DNA of 9,228 nt from Phycisphaerales bacterium (GCA_003171235.1 PMYM01000076.1:18750-27977); one strand, 5' to 3'; shown: positions 1 to 5,657, numbered from the stretch's first letter. Translations and numbers: made by a program. Notes: a model not told the origin generated them from the letters alone.

Positions 1-973
1 GAGCTTCAACAACAACATCGGCGTGCCGCTGACGCTGCTGGCGGCCGAAGCGGCCGACGAGTACGTCGTGTGCGAACTGGGCAGCAACGCCCCCGGCGAG
101 ATCGCCGCCCTGGCGGCCATCGCCCAGCCGGACGTGGCCGTCATCGCCTCCGTCGGCCCGACGCACCTGGAAAAACTCATCGACCTGGAGCACGTGGCCC
201 TGGAGAAGGCGTCCATCCTGGGCGGCCTGCGCGAGGGCGGGCTGGGCATCATCTGGGCCGACAGCCCGGCCCTGGCCCAGGCGGTAAAGGCCTACCCGGT
301 GCGGCTGGTGCGGTTCGGGGCCGATGAGCGGGCCGATCTTCGCCTGACCAACTATCAGCCCGACAGCGGCGGCGGGCGCTACGAGATCAACCAGCGGCGC
401 TGGCACCGCCTGGGCGTGCCCGGGCGGCACATGGCCTGCAACGCCCTGGCCGCCATCGCCGCCGCCGGCAAGCTGGGCATCGACCAGGAAACCTCCGCCC
501 TGGCCCTGGAAAGCTATCGCAGCCAGGACATGCGCCTGCAGGAAATTCACCTGGGCGGCCTGACGCTGATCAACGACGCCTACAACGCCAACCCCGCCAG
601 CATGCAGGCGGCGGGCGAGTCGCTGGCCAGCTTCGCCGGAACGCGGCGGGTGCTGGTGGCCGGCGACATGCGCGAGTTGGGGCCATCGGCCGAGCAGCTT
701 CATCGCGACACCGGCAAGGCCCTGGCCCGCTGCGGGCTCAATCTGCTGGTGGGGGTGGGCACGCTGGGGGCCCTGATCGCCCAGGGCGCCGCCGGGTACA
801 ACGGCCTGCTCACCCAGTGCTTTGCCGGCCTGGACGAGGCCGCCGCCGCCCTGCCGGGTCTGCTGCGGGCCGGCGACGTGGTGCTGATCAAGGGCTCACG
901 CGGCATGGCAATGGAGCGGCTGATCGAACCCCTGCGCCGGGCCTTTGCCGACAAGGCCCAGGAGCCGGCATGA
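1..973 (+). CDS. murF: UDP-N-acetylmuramoyl-tripeptide--D-alanyl-D-alanine ligase (MurF), 5' partial
   Basis: MurF is the cytoplasmic ATP-dependent ligase that adds the D-Ala-D-Ala dipeptide to UDP-MurNAc-tripeptide, giving the pentapeptide precursor used by MraY. The frame is open from base 2, so the gene enters from upstream; the GTG at 23 is an internal Val codon. About 323 residues are visible, beginning with SFNNNIGVPLTLL, which matches the conserved (N)FNNEIGVPLTLL stretch after the P-loop. The N-terminal UDP-binding domain and the GKT P-loop are therefore outside the window. Visible motifs are ELGSNAPGEI, SVGPTHLE, EKASIL (its Lys matches the carbamylated lysine of Mur ligases), DAYNANPASM, LVAGDMRELG and VLIKGSRGMAMERL, which cover the central and C-terminal ligase domains. 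The TGA stop overlaps the mraY ATG (ATGA, 970-973), indicating translational coupling. Identification is firm; only the 5' boundary is unknown. Confidence 0.96.
   Translation, partial: SFNNNIGVPLTLLAAEAADEYVVCELGSNAPGEIAALAAIAQPDVAVIASVGPTHLEKLIDLEHVALEKASILGGLREGGLGIIWADSPALAQAVKAYPVRLVRFGADERADLRLTNYQPDSGGGRYEINQRRWHRLGVPGRHMACNALAAIAAAGKLGIDQETSALALESYRSQDMRLQEIHLGGLTLINDAYNANPASMQAAGESLASFAGTRRVLVAGDMRELGPSAEQLHRDTGKALARCGLNLLVGVGTLGALIAQGAAGYNGLLTQCFAGLDEAAAALPGLLRAGDVVLIKGSRGMAMERLIEPLRRAFADKAQEPA
960..964 (+). promoter_or_regulatory. Ribosome binding site of mraY
   Basis: AGGAG lies 5 nt before the mraY ATG and inside the last codons of murF. It decides the mraY start within a frame that stays open well upstream. 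Confidence 0.75.
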
Positions 974-2229
974 GCAAACACTTCCAGCCCGGGCGATGGC
1001 TGCTGATCACGGCCTCGCTGCTGGCCCTGGCGGGGGTGCTGTACCTGCTGCGGCTGGCGATTTACCCGCTCTTTGGCGGCAAGGAGCTGATCCTGCGCAT
1101 GGTGGGGGCGGCCATTACCAGTTTCCTGATCGTGGCCCTGGCCAGCCCGCGCATGATCCGCTGGCTGATGAAGAAGAAGTTCGGCGACCGCCCCGAATTC
1201 GACCACGGGCAGCTCAACGAGTTGATGAAGCACAAATCATCCACGCCCACAATGGGCGGGCTGCTCATCGTGCTGGCCATTGCCGTCAGCACCTTCATCT
1301 TCGGCGACGTGGACAAGTGCTACTACATCCGCATGGCCTTCCTGGTGCTGGCCTGGCTGGGCGGGCTGGGGGCGGTGGACGACTGGTACAAGCTCCGCCG
1401 CCCGCCGGCCGCCGCGGCGCCGCTGCCGGTGGCGGGTTCGGCCGCCCCTCCGCCGCGCCCGGGCGCCGCCGACCGCAACACGCGCGACGGCCTGCGCAGT
1501 TGGCAGAAGATACTCTTCCAGATCGCCCTGGCCGTGCTGCTGGCCAGCTTCATCTGGGACTACAGCCGCGAAAGCCGCTACGCCGACTACAACCAGCGCG
1601 CCATCAACGCCGCCCACAGTTTCTATTTCCCCTTCAAGGCCGACCCCATCGAGCTGGGGCGGGCGGCCTTCCTGATCATCGGCGTGCTGGTGATCGTGGG
1701 TTCCTCCAACGCCGTCAACCTCACCGACGGCATGGACGGCCTGGCCGCCGGGTGCATGTTCATCGTGACGCTGGTCTTCCTGGTGCTGTCCTGGGTGGCG
1801 GGCGTGCCCCAATGGGCCAACCAGATGCACCTGCCGCACGTGCCCGAGGCGGCCGAGTTGACGGTGCTGTGCGCCGCCATGGCCGGGTCGTGCCTGGGCT
1901 TCCTGTGGTACAACTGCCTGCCCGCCCAGGTGTTCATGGGCGACACCGGCTCGCTGCCCTTGGGTGGGCTTCTGGGCTACGTGGCGGTGGTCACGCGCCA
2001 GGAATTGATGCTGTTCATCGCCGGCGGGGTCTTCGTCCTGGAGGCCCTCAGCGTGCTCAGCCAGGTGACGTATTTCAAGGCCACCCACGGGCAGCGGCTC
2101 TTCAGGTGCGCCCCCATCCACCACCATTTCAACCTGCTGGGCTGGGCCGAATCCAAGGTGGTGATGCGCTTCTGGCTGCTGTGCATCCTGTGCGCCGCCC
2201 TGGCCATGGCGACGCTGAAACTGAGATAA
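970..2229 (+). CDS. mraY: Phospho-N-acetylmuramoyl-pentapeptide transferase (MraY)
   Basis: MraY is the polytopic inner-membrane enzyme that transfers phospho-MurNAc-pentapeptide from UDP to undecaprenyl phosphate, giving lipid I. The 419-residue product has about ten hydrophobic segments, the first at about 12-32 and the last at about 395-415. Family motifs are STPTMGG (91-97), the DD pair D137/D138, NAVNLTDGMDGLAAG (247-261), FMGDTGSLPLGG with D325, and APIHHHFN with H384-H386. The start is the ATG in the ATGA overlap with murF, preceded by AGGAG (960-964) at 5-nt spacing. The frame is open further upstream inside murF, but that part is a shadow of murF. The protein is longer than the usual 360 or so residues. 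Most of the excess is a Pro/Ala/Gly-rich stretch (about residues 143-170) in the cytoplasmic loop just after the DD motif. The conserved loop end (GL..W.K, 174-180) is intact, so activity is expected. Confidence 0.97.
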   Translation: MSKHFQPGRWLLITASLLALAGVLYLLRLAIYPLFGGKELILRMVGAAITSFLIVALASPRMIRWLMKKKFGDRPEFDHGQLNELMKHKSSTPTMGGLLIVLAIAVSTFIFGDVDKCYYIRMAFLVLAWLGGLGAVDDWYKLRRPPAAAAPLPVAGSAAPPPRPGAADRNTRDGLRSWQKILFQIALAVLLASFIWDYSRESRYADYNQRAINAAHSFYFPFKADPIELGRAAFLIIGVLVIVGSSNAVNLTDGMDGLAAGCMFIVTLVFLVLSWVAGVPQWANQMHLPHVPEAAELTVLCAAMAGSCLGFLWYNCLPAQVFMGDTGSLPLGGLLGYVAVVTRQELMLFIAGGVFVLEALSVLSQVTYFKATHGQRLFRCAPIHHHFNLLGWAESKVVMRFWLLCILCAALAMATLKLR

Positions 2230-2233
2230 TTTA

Positions 2234-2260
2234 CAATTGGCAATTGTCAATTGACAATTG
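2234..2260. repeat. Heptamer tandem array (CAATTGN), copy 1
   Basis: Four palindromic CAATTG cores start at 2234, 2241, 2248 and 2255, an exact 7-bp period with the seventh base varying (G, T, A). The array starts 5 nt after the mraY stop and is far more A+T-rich than the flanking genes. It resembles the short tandemly repeated heptamer (STRR) sequences known from cyanobacterial intergenic regions, though that similarity is of type, not proven homology. Confidence 0.85.
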
Positions 2261-2265
2261 AAGAA

Positions 2266-2290
2266 GCAACGGAAGATCGTCGCCGGTTGC
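2266..2290. other. Inner stem-loop between the CAATTGN arrays
   Basis: GCAAC (2266-2270) can pair with GTTGC (2286-2290) across a 15-nt loop. The flanking arrays can pair with each other as well (24 of 27), so the whole mraY-ftsW spacer could form one long hairpin in DNA or RNA. No U-run follows, so it does not look like a standard intrinsic terminator. Confidence 0.4.
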
Positions 2291-2303
2291 TGTTTCTGCT
2301 GTT

Positions 2304-2330
2304 CAATTGCCAATTGAAAATTGACAATTG
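2304..2330. repeat. Heptamer tandem array (CAATTGN), copy 2
   Basis: This is a second array of four 7-bp units starting at 2304, 2311, 2318 and 2325; the third unit is the variant AAATTG. It begins exactly 70 nt after copy 1 and agrees with it at 24 of 27 positions, whether compared directly or as the reverse complement, because each core is a palindrome. The two arrays also share an exact 16-nt direct match, 2249-2264 and 2319-2334. The array ends 22 nt before the ftsW ATG. Confidence 0.85.
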
Positions 2331-2352
2331 AAGATGGAGATCGGAAAGAGTC

Positions 2353-3585
2353 ATGGAAGACAAGAGAATTTCTCCTGATGGCACTGTCCGTTTGCGACTG
2401 AGGGATAACCTTACCGGGCAGGGGCTGGTGCTGACGGCCCTGGCCATGATGGCCCTGGGCGTGGTGATGGTGTTCAGCGCCTGCTTCGACACCTCCGACT
2501 CGGTCCGCTGGTACAACCGCACCGACATCCGCCAGGCCATCTTCGCCGCCGCCGCCCTGTTGGTGCTGGTGTCGCTGTGGCGGTTCGATTACCACCTGCT
2601 GCCGCGCCCGATATGGCCGGGGTGGGGCAAGCTGGCCTTCCTTTCCACGCCGGCGTTCTTCATCCTGGTGGCGGGTATCGGGCTTTCCCTGCTGGTGCTG
2701 GTGCCGCATGTAGGCCAGATTTCCCATGGCCAGGCGCGGTGGCTCAAGCTGGGCCCGGTGCACATTCAGCCCTCCGAGATCCTCAAGATCGGCTTGATTA
2801 TCTGCATTGCCGCCTTCCTCAGCCGGCCCAATGTGGACCGGCGGAGTTTCTGGCGATGTTTCCTGCCGCTGATGCTGGCGGTGGGGGCCTGCGCCGCCCT
2901 GGTGGCCAAGCAGAACGTCAGCACCGCCGCCATCATCCTGCTGGGCGCAACGGCGGTGATGATCATGGGCGGGGTGCGATGGTACTACTTCGCCGGCATG
3001 CTGCCGGTGGTGGCGGCGGCGGGGTGGTTCTTCATCACGCGCGAGCCGTATCGCATGGCCAGGATCATGGCCTTCCAGAACCCCTTCAACAGCGACCTGC
3101 CGGCCAGTTACCAGCCGTTGCAGTCGCTGCTGGCCATCGCCTCGGGCGGGCTGACGCCGGCCGGGCTGGGCGGGGGCGTGGCCAAGTACCGCTACCTGCC
3201 CGAGATCGACAACGACTTCATCTTCTCCTCCATCGCCGAGGAGATCGGCGTGGTGGGCACCGTGCTGGTGGTGGGCATGCTGCTGCTGTGGCTGCTGCTC
3301 TCCCGGCGGGCGGCGCTGAAGGCGCCCGACCGCCTGGGGATGCTGCTGGCCGGCGGCATCGGCATGCTGGTGGTGCTGCAGGGCCTGCTGCACATCGCCG
3401 TCTGCGCCGTGGCCGTGCCGCCCACCGGGGTGAGCCTGCCCTTTGTCTCCTCCGGCGGCTCCAGCCTGCTGACTATGTCGGCGGCGGTGGCCATCATGAT
3501 CTCCATTACCTCGCGACGGAGCGTGGCCCCCGGAGAATTGCGCCCGGCCTGGCACGAGGAAAAGGCGAGACTCGGTCGTGCCTGA
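2353..3585 (+). CDS. ftsW: SEDS-family peptidoglycan glycosyltransferase FtsW
   Basis: FtsW is the membrane polymerase that links lipid II into glycan strands at the division septum, working with a class B penicillin-binding protein. The 410-residue protein has multiple membrane segments typical of SEDS proteins. Recognisable motifs are GQARWLKLGPVHIQPSEILK (126-145), YLPEIDNDFIFSSIAEEIGVVG (281-302) with D288 at the essential Asp position, and PPTGVSLPFVSSGGSSLL (356-373). The position after mraY and before murG fits FtsW rather than RodA. The start is the ATG at 2353; a purine-rich GGAAAGAG lies very close and GGAG (2336-2339) rather far, so the start is less certain than for the neighbours. 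Oddities are QNVSTA where QPD(L/F)GTA is usual, and IDND for the common AHTD before FIF. In the classical cluster murD would lie between mraY and this gene; here it does not. Confidence 0.93.
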   Translation: MEDKRISPDGTVRLRLRDNLTGQGLVLTALAMMALGVVMVFSACFDTSDSVRWYNRTDIRQAIFAAAALLVLVSLWRFDYHLLPRPIWPGWGKLAFLSTPAFFILVAGIGLSLLVLVPHVGQISHGQARWLKLGPVHIQPSEILKIGLIICIAAFLSRPNVDRRSFWRCFLPLMLAVGACAALVAKQNVSTAAIILLGATAVMIMGGVRWYYFAGMLPVVAAAGWFFITREPYRMARIMAFQNPFNSDLPASYQPLQSLLAIASGGLTPAGLGGGVAKYRYLPEIDNDFIFSSIAEEIGVVGTVLVVGMLLLWLLLSRRAALKAPDRLGMLLAGGIGMLVVLQGLLHIAVCAVAVPPTGVSLPFVSSGGSSLLTMSAAVAIMISITSRRSVAPGELRPAWHEEKARLGRA

Positions 3586-3605
3586 GGGTTTGCGTTGGCG
3601 GGGTG

Positions 3606-3645
3606 GCGTGGGCTGCGGAGTCCCGGAGGGGCGAAGCAGCCACGC
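3606..3645. other. GC-rich stem-loop shortly after ftsW
   Basis: GCGTGGGCTGC (3606-3616) pairs with GCAGCCACGC (3636-3645) with one bulged G. The loop contains TCCCGGAGGGG, which could fold further. The stem starts 21 nt after the ftsW stop. A terminator role is possible, but no T-tract follows, so a REP-like palindrome is at least as likely. Confidence 0.45.
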
Positions 3646-3797
3646 ATGCCGCCGGTTTGCGTGATGGCGCCGCTGTGCTGTGCAAACCACCTCACCCAAG
3701 CGTACACGCGTGAGGGCCTTGTCCTTGGTGGGTCGCTTCTTGCTGCCATTAGTAGGACTATCGCACTTGATTCCTGACAACCCGCACATACGGTCAA

Positions 3798-3855
3798 GCC
3801 CCAACGGGGCGGCAGATGTTAGCCGGGGGCGAAGCGAAGCGCAGCCCCCGGAAAG
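3798..3855 (+). repeat. GC-rich palindromic interspersed repeat, copy 1
   Basis: The unit starts with a small hairpin GCCCC-AAC-GGGGC (3798-3810), continues with AGATGTTAGCCGGGGG (3814-3829), then a variable middle, and ends with GCGCAGCCCCCGGAAAG (3839-3855). CCGGGGGC (3823-3830) pairs with GCCCCCGG (3844-3851) to form the main stem. The unit is repeated in inverted orientation at 4023-4128. The layout resembles REP-like palindromes I associate with planctomycete genomes, from memory and not from a search. Confidence 0.75.
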
Positions 3856-4022
3856 CTGCCAGAGCGAACGGCTGGACGTGCTGTGGGGGGCTGATCTTCC
3901 TCGCGATGCCGGGGCAAACTTGTTCACTCAGCGCCGGATGTCCAGGCGAATCGAGCCATCGGCAGGGCGGATTCAATCCAGACGCCCAATCACGGCACTG
4001 CCTTTGGCGCGGGAGATGGCGA

Positions 4023-4128
4023 CTTTCCGGGGGCTGCGCGGCGCAGCGGCTTTGCCGCTGCTTGCTCCCCTCGACTGCGCTCGGGACGGGCCACCCCCGG
4101 CTAACATCTTTCGGCCCTTCAGGCCTGA
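4023..4128 (-). repeat. GC-rich palindromic interspersed repeat, copy 2 (inverted)
   Basis: This is the inverted partner of the repeat at 3798-3855. Positions 4023-4039 are the exact reverse complement of 3839-3855 (17 nt), and 4094-4109 of 3814-3829 (16 nt). The variable middle is longer: it contains a perfect 8-bp hairpin GCAGCGGC-TTT-GCCGCTGC (4043-4061) and the segment CCCCTCGACTGCGCTCGGG (4067-4085). The outer end carries GGCC and the palindrome TCAGGCCTGA (4119-4128), in place of the small GCCCC hairpin of copy 1. Confidence 0.75.
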
Positions 4129-4168
4129 TATTCCTCTGTGTGGATACAGTCCATTATTCTCAATGGCC

Positions 4169-4186
4169 GTTTACAACGTTGCAAAC
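4169..4186. promoter_or_regulatory. Operator-like 18-bp palindrome upstream of murG
   Basis: GTTTACAAC and GTTGCAAAC are inverted halves that match at 8 of 9 positions around a central CG, with a perfect 8-bp core CAACGTTG (4174-4181). The form resembles operators of LacI-family regulators, which often have a central CG. It lies in the A+T-richer part of the spacer, 119 nt before the murG start, beside a small inverted repeat CCATT/AATGG (4151-4166). No regulator gene is present, so the role is inferred. Confidence 0.35.
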
Positions 4187-4294
4187 AAATGCAAAGAACT
4201 GGCAAATGTTCTCTGGTTGACGAGCCGGGTGGCATGGCGGGCGCTGTCCGCCGGCATGTCCGACAATCTCCCGGGCAATCGCAGCATCATTAAC

Positions 4295-4299
4295 AGAGG
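4295..4299 (+). promoter_or_regulatory. Ribosome binding site of murG, deciding a TTG start
   Basis: AGAGG lies 6 nt before TTG at 4306 and directly abuts the alternative TTG at 4300, so spacing favours 4306. An in-frame TAA at 4291-4293 rules out a longer start, and no ATG or GTG occurs before the essential GGGTGGH motif. Confidence 0.7.
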
Positions 4300-4305
4300 T
4301 TGATA

Positions 4306-5415
4306 TTGGCAGTTCCCACCTTCATCTTTGCCGGCGGCGGAACCGGCGGGCATTTGTACCCGGCCCTGGCGGTGGCCCAGATCTTGCGGCAGAGCCGGCC
4401 TGAGGCCCGCATCATCTTCGCCTGCAGCGACCGCGACATCGACCGCCGCATCCTGGCCGCCTCCGGCTACGAAATGATCCCCCAGCCGGTCAGGCCCATG
4501 CCGCGCAGCCTGCGCGGGTGGGGGGCCTTCGCCAAGGGACTGCTGGCCGGGCGGAAACTGGCGCGGGAGCTGCTGGAGCGCAACCGCCCCGCGGCGGTCT
4601 TCGGCCTGGGGGGATTTGCCGCCTTTCCCGTGGTCAGGGCGGCCCGGGCGGGGGGAATTCCCCAGTGCCTGCTGTCCATCGACGCCGTGGCCGGCCTGGC
4701 CAATCGCTCCCTGGCCAAGTACGTGGACGTGATCTTCACCCAGTTCGAGCGCACCGCCGCCGACTATGGCCGCCATGCCGGCAAAGCCCGCCAGGTGGGC
4801 TGCCCGGTCCGGCCGTCGCTCTTGAGCGGCGACATCGACGAGGCCCGCCGCCTCTGGGGCCTGCACAGCGGCCGCAAGACGCTGGTGATCGTCCCCGGCA
4901 GCCTGGGCGCCGCCACCATCAACGACGCCGTCGTCCGGCTCAAGGGCGAGCTGGACGGCCTGGGCGGCCAATGGCAACTGCTGCACGTGACCGGGCCGGG
5001 AAAGCTCCAGGACTTGCGGCAGGCATATTCCGCCGCCGGCATCGGCGCCACGGTGCTGGAATTCTGCGAGCGCATGGACCTGGCCTACGCCGTCGCCGAC
5101 CTGGTGCTCTGCCGGGCGGGGGCCTCGACCATCGGCGAGTTGTACGCCGTCGGCAAGCCGGCCGTGCTCATGCCTTATCCCTTCCACCGCGACCAGCACC
5201 AGCGGCACAACGCCCAGGAGATGGTTTCGGCCGGTGCGGCCGAACTGGTCACCGACCTCAAGGACGCCGGCGGCAACGCCCAGGCCCTGCGCACCTCGCT
5301 CCTTGCCATCATGGCCGACCAGGCCCGACTCGACCGCATGCGCCAAGCCGCCGAGGGCCTGGCCCGCCCCGACGCCGCTACCAAAATCGCGGATTGGTTA
5401 TTGAGTCGGGCATAG
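4306..5415 (+). CDS. murG: UDP-GlcNAc:lipid I N-acetylglucosaminyltransferase (MurG)
   Basis: MurG is the GT28 glycosyltransferase on the cytoplasmic face of the membrane that adds GlcNAc to lipid I, giving lipid II. The 369-residue product has the two-domain layout of the family. The N-terminal domain carries FAGGGTGGHLYPALAVA (8-24) and VFGLGGFAAFP (98-108). The C-terminal domain carries PGSLGAATIN (197-206) and RAGASTIGELYAVGKPAVLMP (270-290), followed by DQHQRHNA (296-303), which binds UDP-GlcNAc in the family. The start is TTG at 4306, chosen by an AGAGG site; an in-frame stop lies 12-15 nt upstream. The common HEQN(x)xPGxxNR motif is here LSIDAVAGLANR (123-134), so HEQN is lost while GLANR is kept. 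The gene is isolated by gaps of 720 and 330 nt, unusual for murG, which commonly overlaps or abuts its neighbours. Confidence 0.95.
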   Translation: MAVPTFIFAGGGTGGHLYPALAVAQILRQSRPEARIIFACSDRDIDRRILAASGYEMIPQPVRPMPRSLRGWGAFAKGLLAGRKLARELLERNRPAAVFGLGGFAAFPVVRAARAGGIPQCLLSIDAVAGLANRSLAKYVDVIFTQFERTAADYGRHAGKARQVGCPVRPSLLSGDIDEARRLWGLHSGRKTLVIVPGSLGAATINDAVVRLKGELDGLGGQWQLLHVTGPGKLQDLRQAYSAAGIGATVLEFCERMDLAYAVADLVLCRAGASTIGELYAVGKPAVLMPYPFHRDQHQRHNAQEMVSAGAAELVTDLKDAGGNAQALRTSLLAIMADQARLDRMRQAAEGLARPDAATKIADWLLSRA

Positions 5416-5419
5416 GGCG

Positions 5420-5433
5420 TGCAACTGGTTGCA
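5420..5433. other. Short palindrome just after murG
   Basis: TGCAAC and GTTGCA are inverted around a central TG, starting 5 nt after the murG stop. It could be a small hairpin or a protein-binding site. It shares the GTTGCA half with the palindrome at 4169-4186. No T-tract follows. Confidence 0.35.
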
Positions 5434-5542
5434 TACGAAAGGCAGCGGACATGGCGGCAAAAAGCGGCCGCAATGGCACCTTAAATTCCGCTGTCCTGTT
5501 CGCGATGTTGGCGTTGTTCGCGGCAAATCTTTCCCACGATTC

Positions 5543-5576
5543 CGCACTCCGCACGTTCGCACACCGCACTGCGCAC
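5543..5576. repeat. Heptamer-like array (CGCACNN)
   Basis: CGCAC occurs five times, starting at 5543, 5550, 5558, 5565 and 5572, with steps of 7, 8, 7 and 7 bp. This is a second heptamer-type array, with a core unrelated to the CAATTGN arrays, and again in an intergenic gap. It lies just upstream of the A+T-rich stretch. Confidence 0.7.
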
Positions 5577-5577
5577 T

Positions 5578-5625
5578 GTTTTTTCCGCGGTTTTGCTTTC
5601 ATTTTTCAAGAAATTGCACTATTTT
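5578..5625 (+). promoter_or_regulatory. A+T-rich stretch, possible promoter region for murC-murB-ddl-ftsQ
   Basis: This T-rich stretch stands out against the GC-rich surroundings. TTGCTT (5593-5598) with a poor -10-like CACTAT (5617-5622, 18-nt spacing) is the best pair I see, and it is weak. The case for a promoter rests mainly on the composition and on the 330-nt break in an otherwise coupled gene run. Confidence 0.22.
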
Positions 5626-5657
5626 GCGTCAGCAGTACAGAGCGCTTAAAGCTCGAC

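Larger units (their letters stand above)
3586..4305. other. 720-nt ftsW-murG spacer without a convincing gene
   Basis: No reading frame here resembles a protein I recognise. The longest + frame (3680-4303) runs through both palindromic repeats and has the Arg/Pro/Ser-rich composition of translated repeats. The spacer holds a GC-rich hairpin after ftsW, two inverted copies of a palindromic repeat, and a less GC-rich stretch (about 4129-4230) with an operator-like palindrome. It most likely splits the cluster into separate transcription units or is a repeat-insertion site. I see no clear sigma-70 promoter; TTGACG at 4217-4222 has no matching -10 box. Confidence 0.6.

Noticed and set aside
23..25. 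GTG at 23 as the start of murF
   Set aside because: The frame is open to the window edge and the residues before it (SFNNNIG) are conserved MurF sequence, so the gene is truncated by the window.
945..2261. A 438-codon + frame overlapping mraY
   Set aside because: It is an out-of-frame shadow of mraY, rich in Arg, Pro, Gly and His, without recognisable motifs.
2234..2330. A CRISPR array
   Set aside because: The units are 7 bp with no unique spacers of uniform length and no cas genes, so this is a heptamer tandem array.
3606..3645. Hairpin after ftsW as an intrinsic terminator
   Set aside because: The stem is strong, but it is followed by ATGCCGCC and not by a T-tract, so it is listed only as a stem-loop.
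1237..3927. An 896-codon open frame on the - strand, antisense to mraY and ftsW
   Set aside because: Its His/Gln/Gly-rich composition is what antisense of GC-rich coding DNA gives. It runs through two recognisable + strand genes and both kinds of repeat, and shows no domain.
4217..4245. A sigma-70 promoter with TTGACG as -35 box before murG
   Set aside because: The -35-like box is good, but at 16-18 nt spacing the sequence is GC-rich, with no -10 box.
3680..4303. A 207-codon + frame in the ftsW-murG gap
   Set aside because: It reads through both palindromic repeats, has no ribosome site that I can see and resembles no known protein. It is most likely translated repeat DNA.
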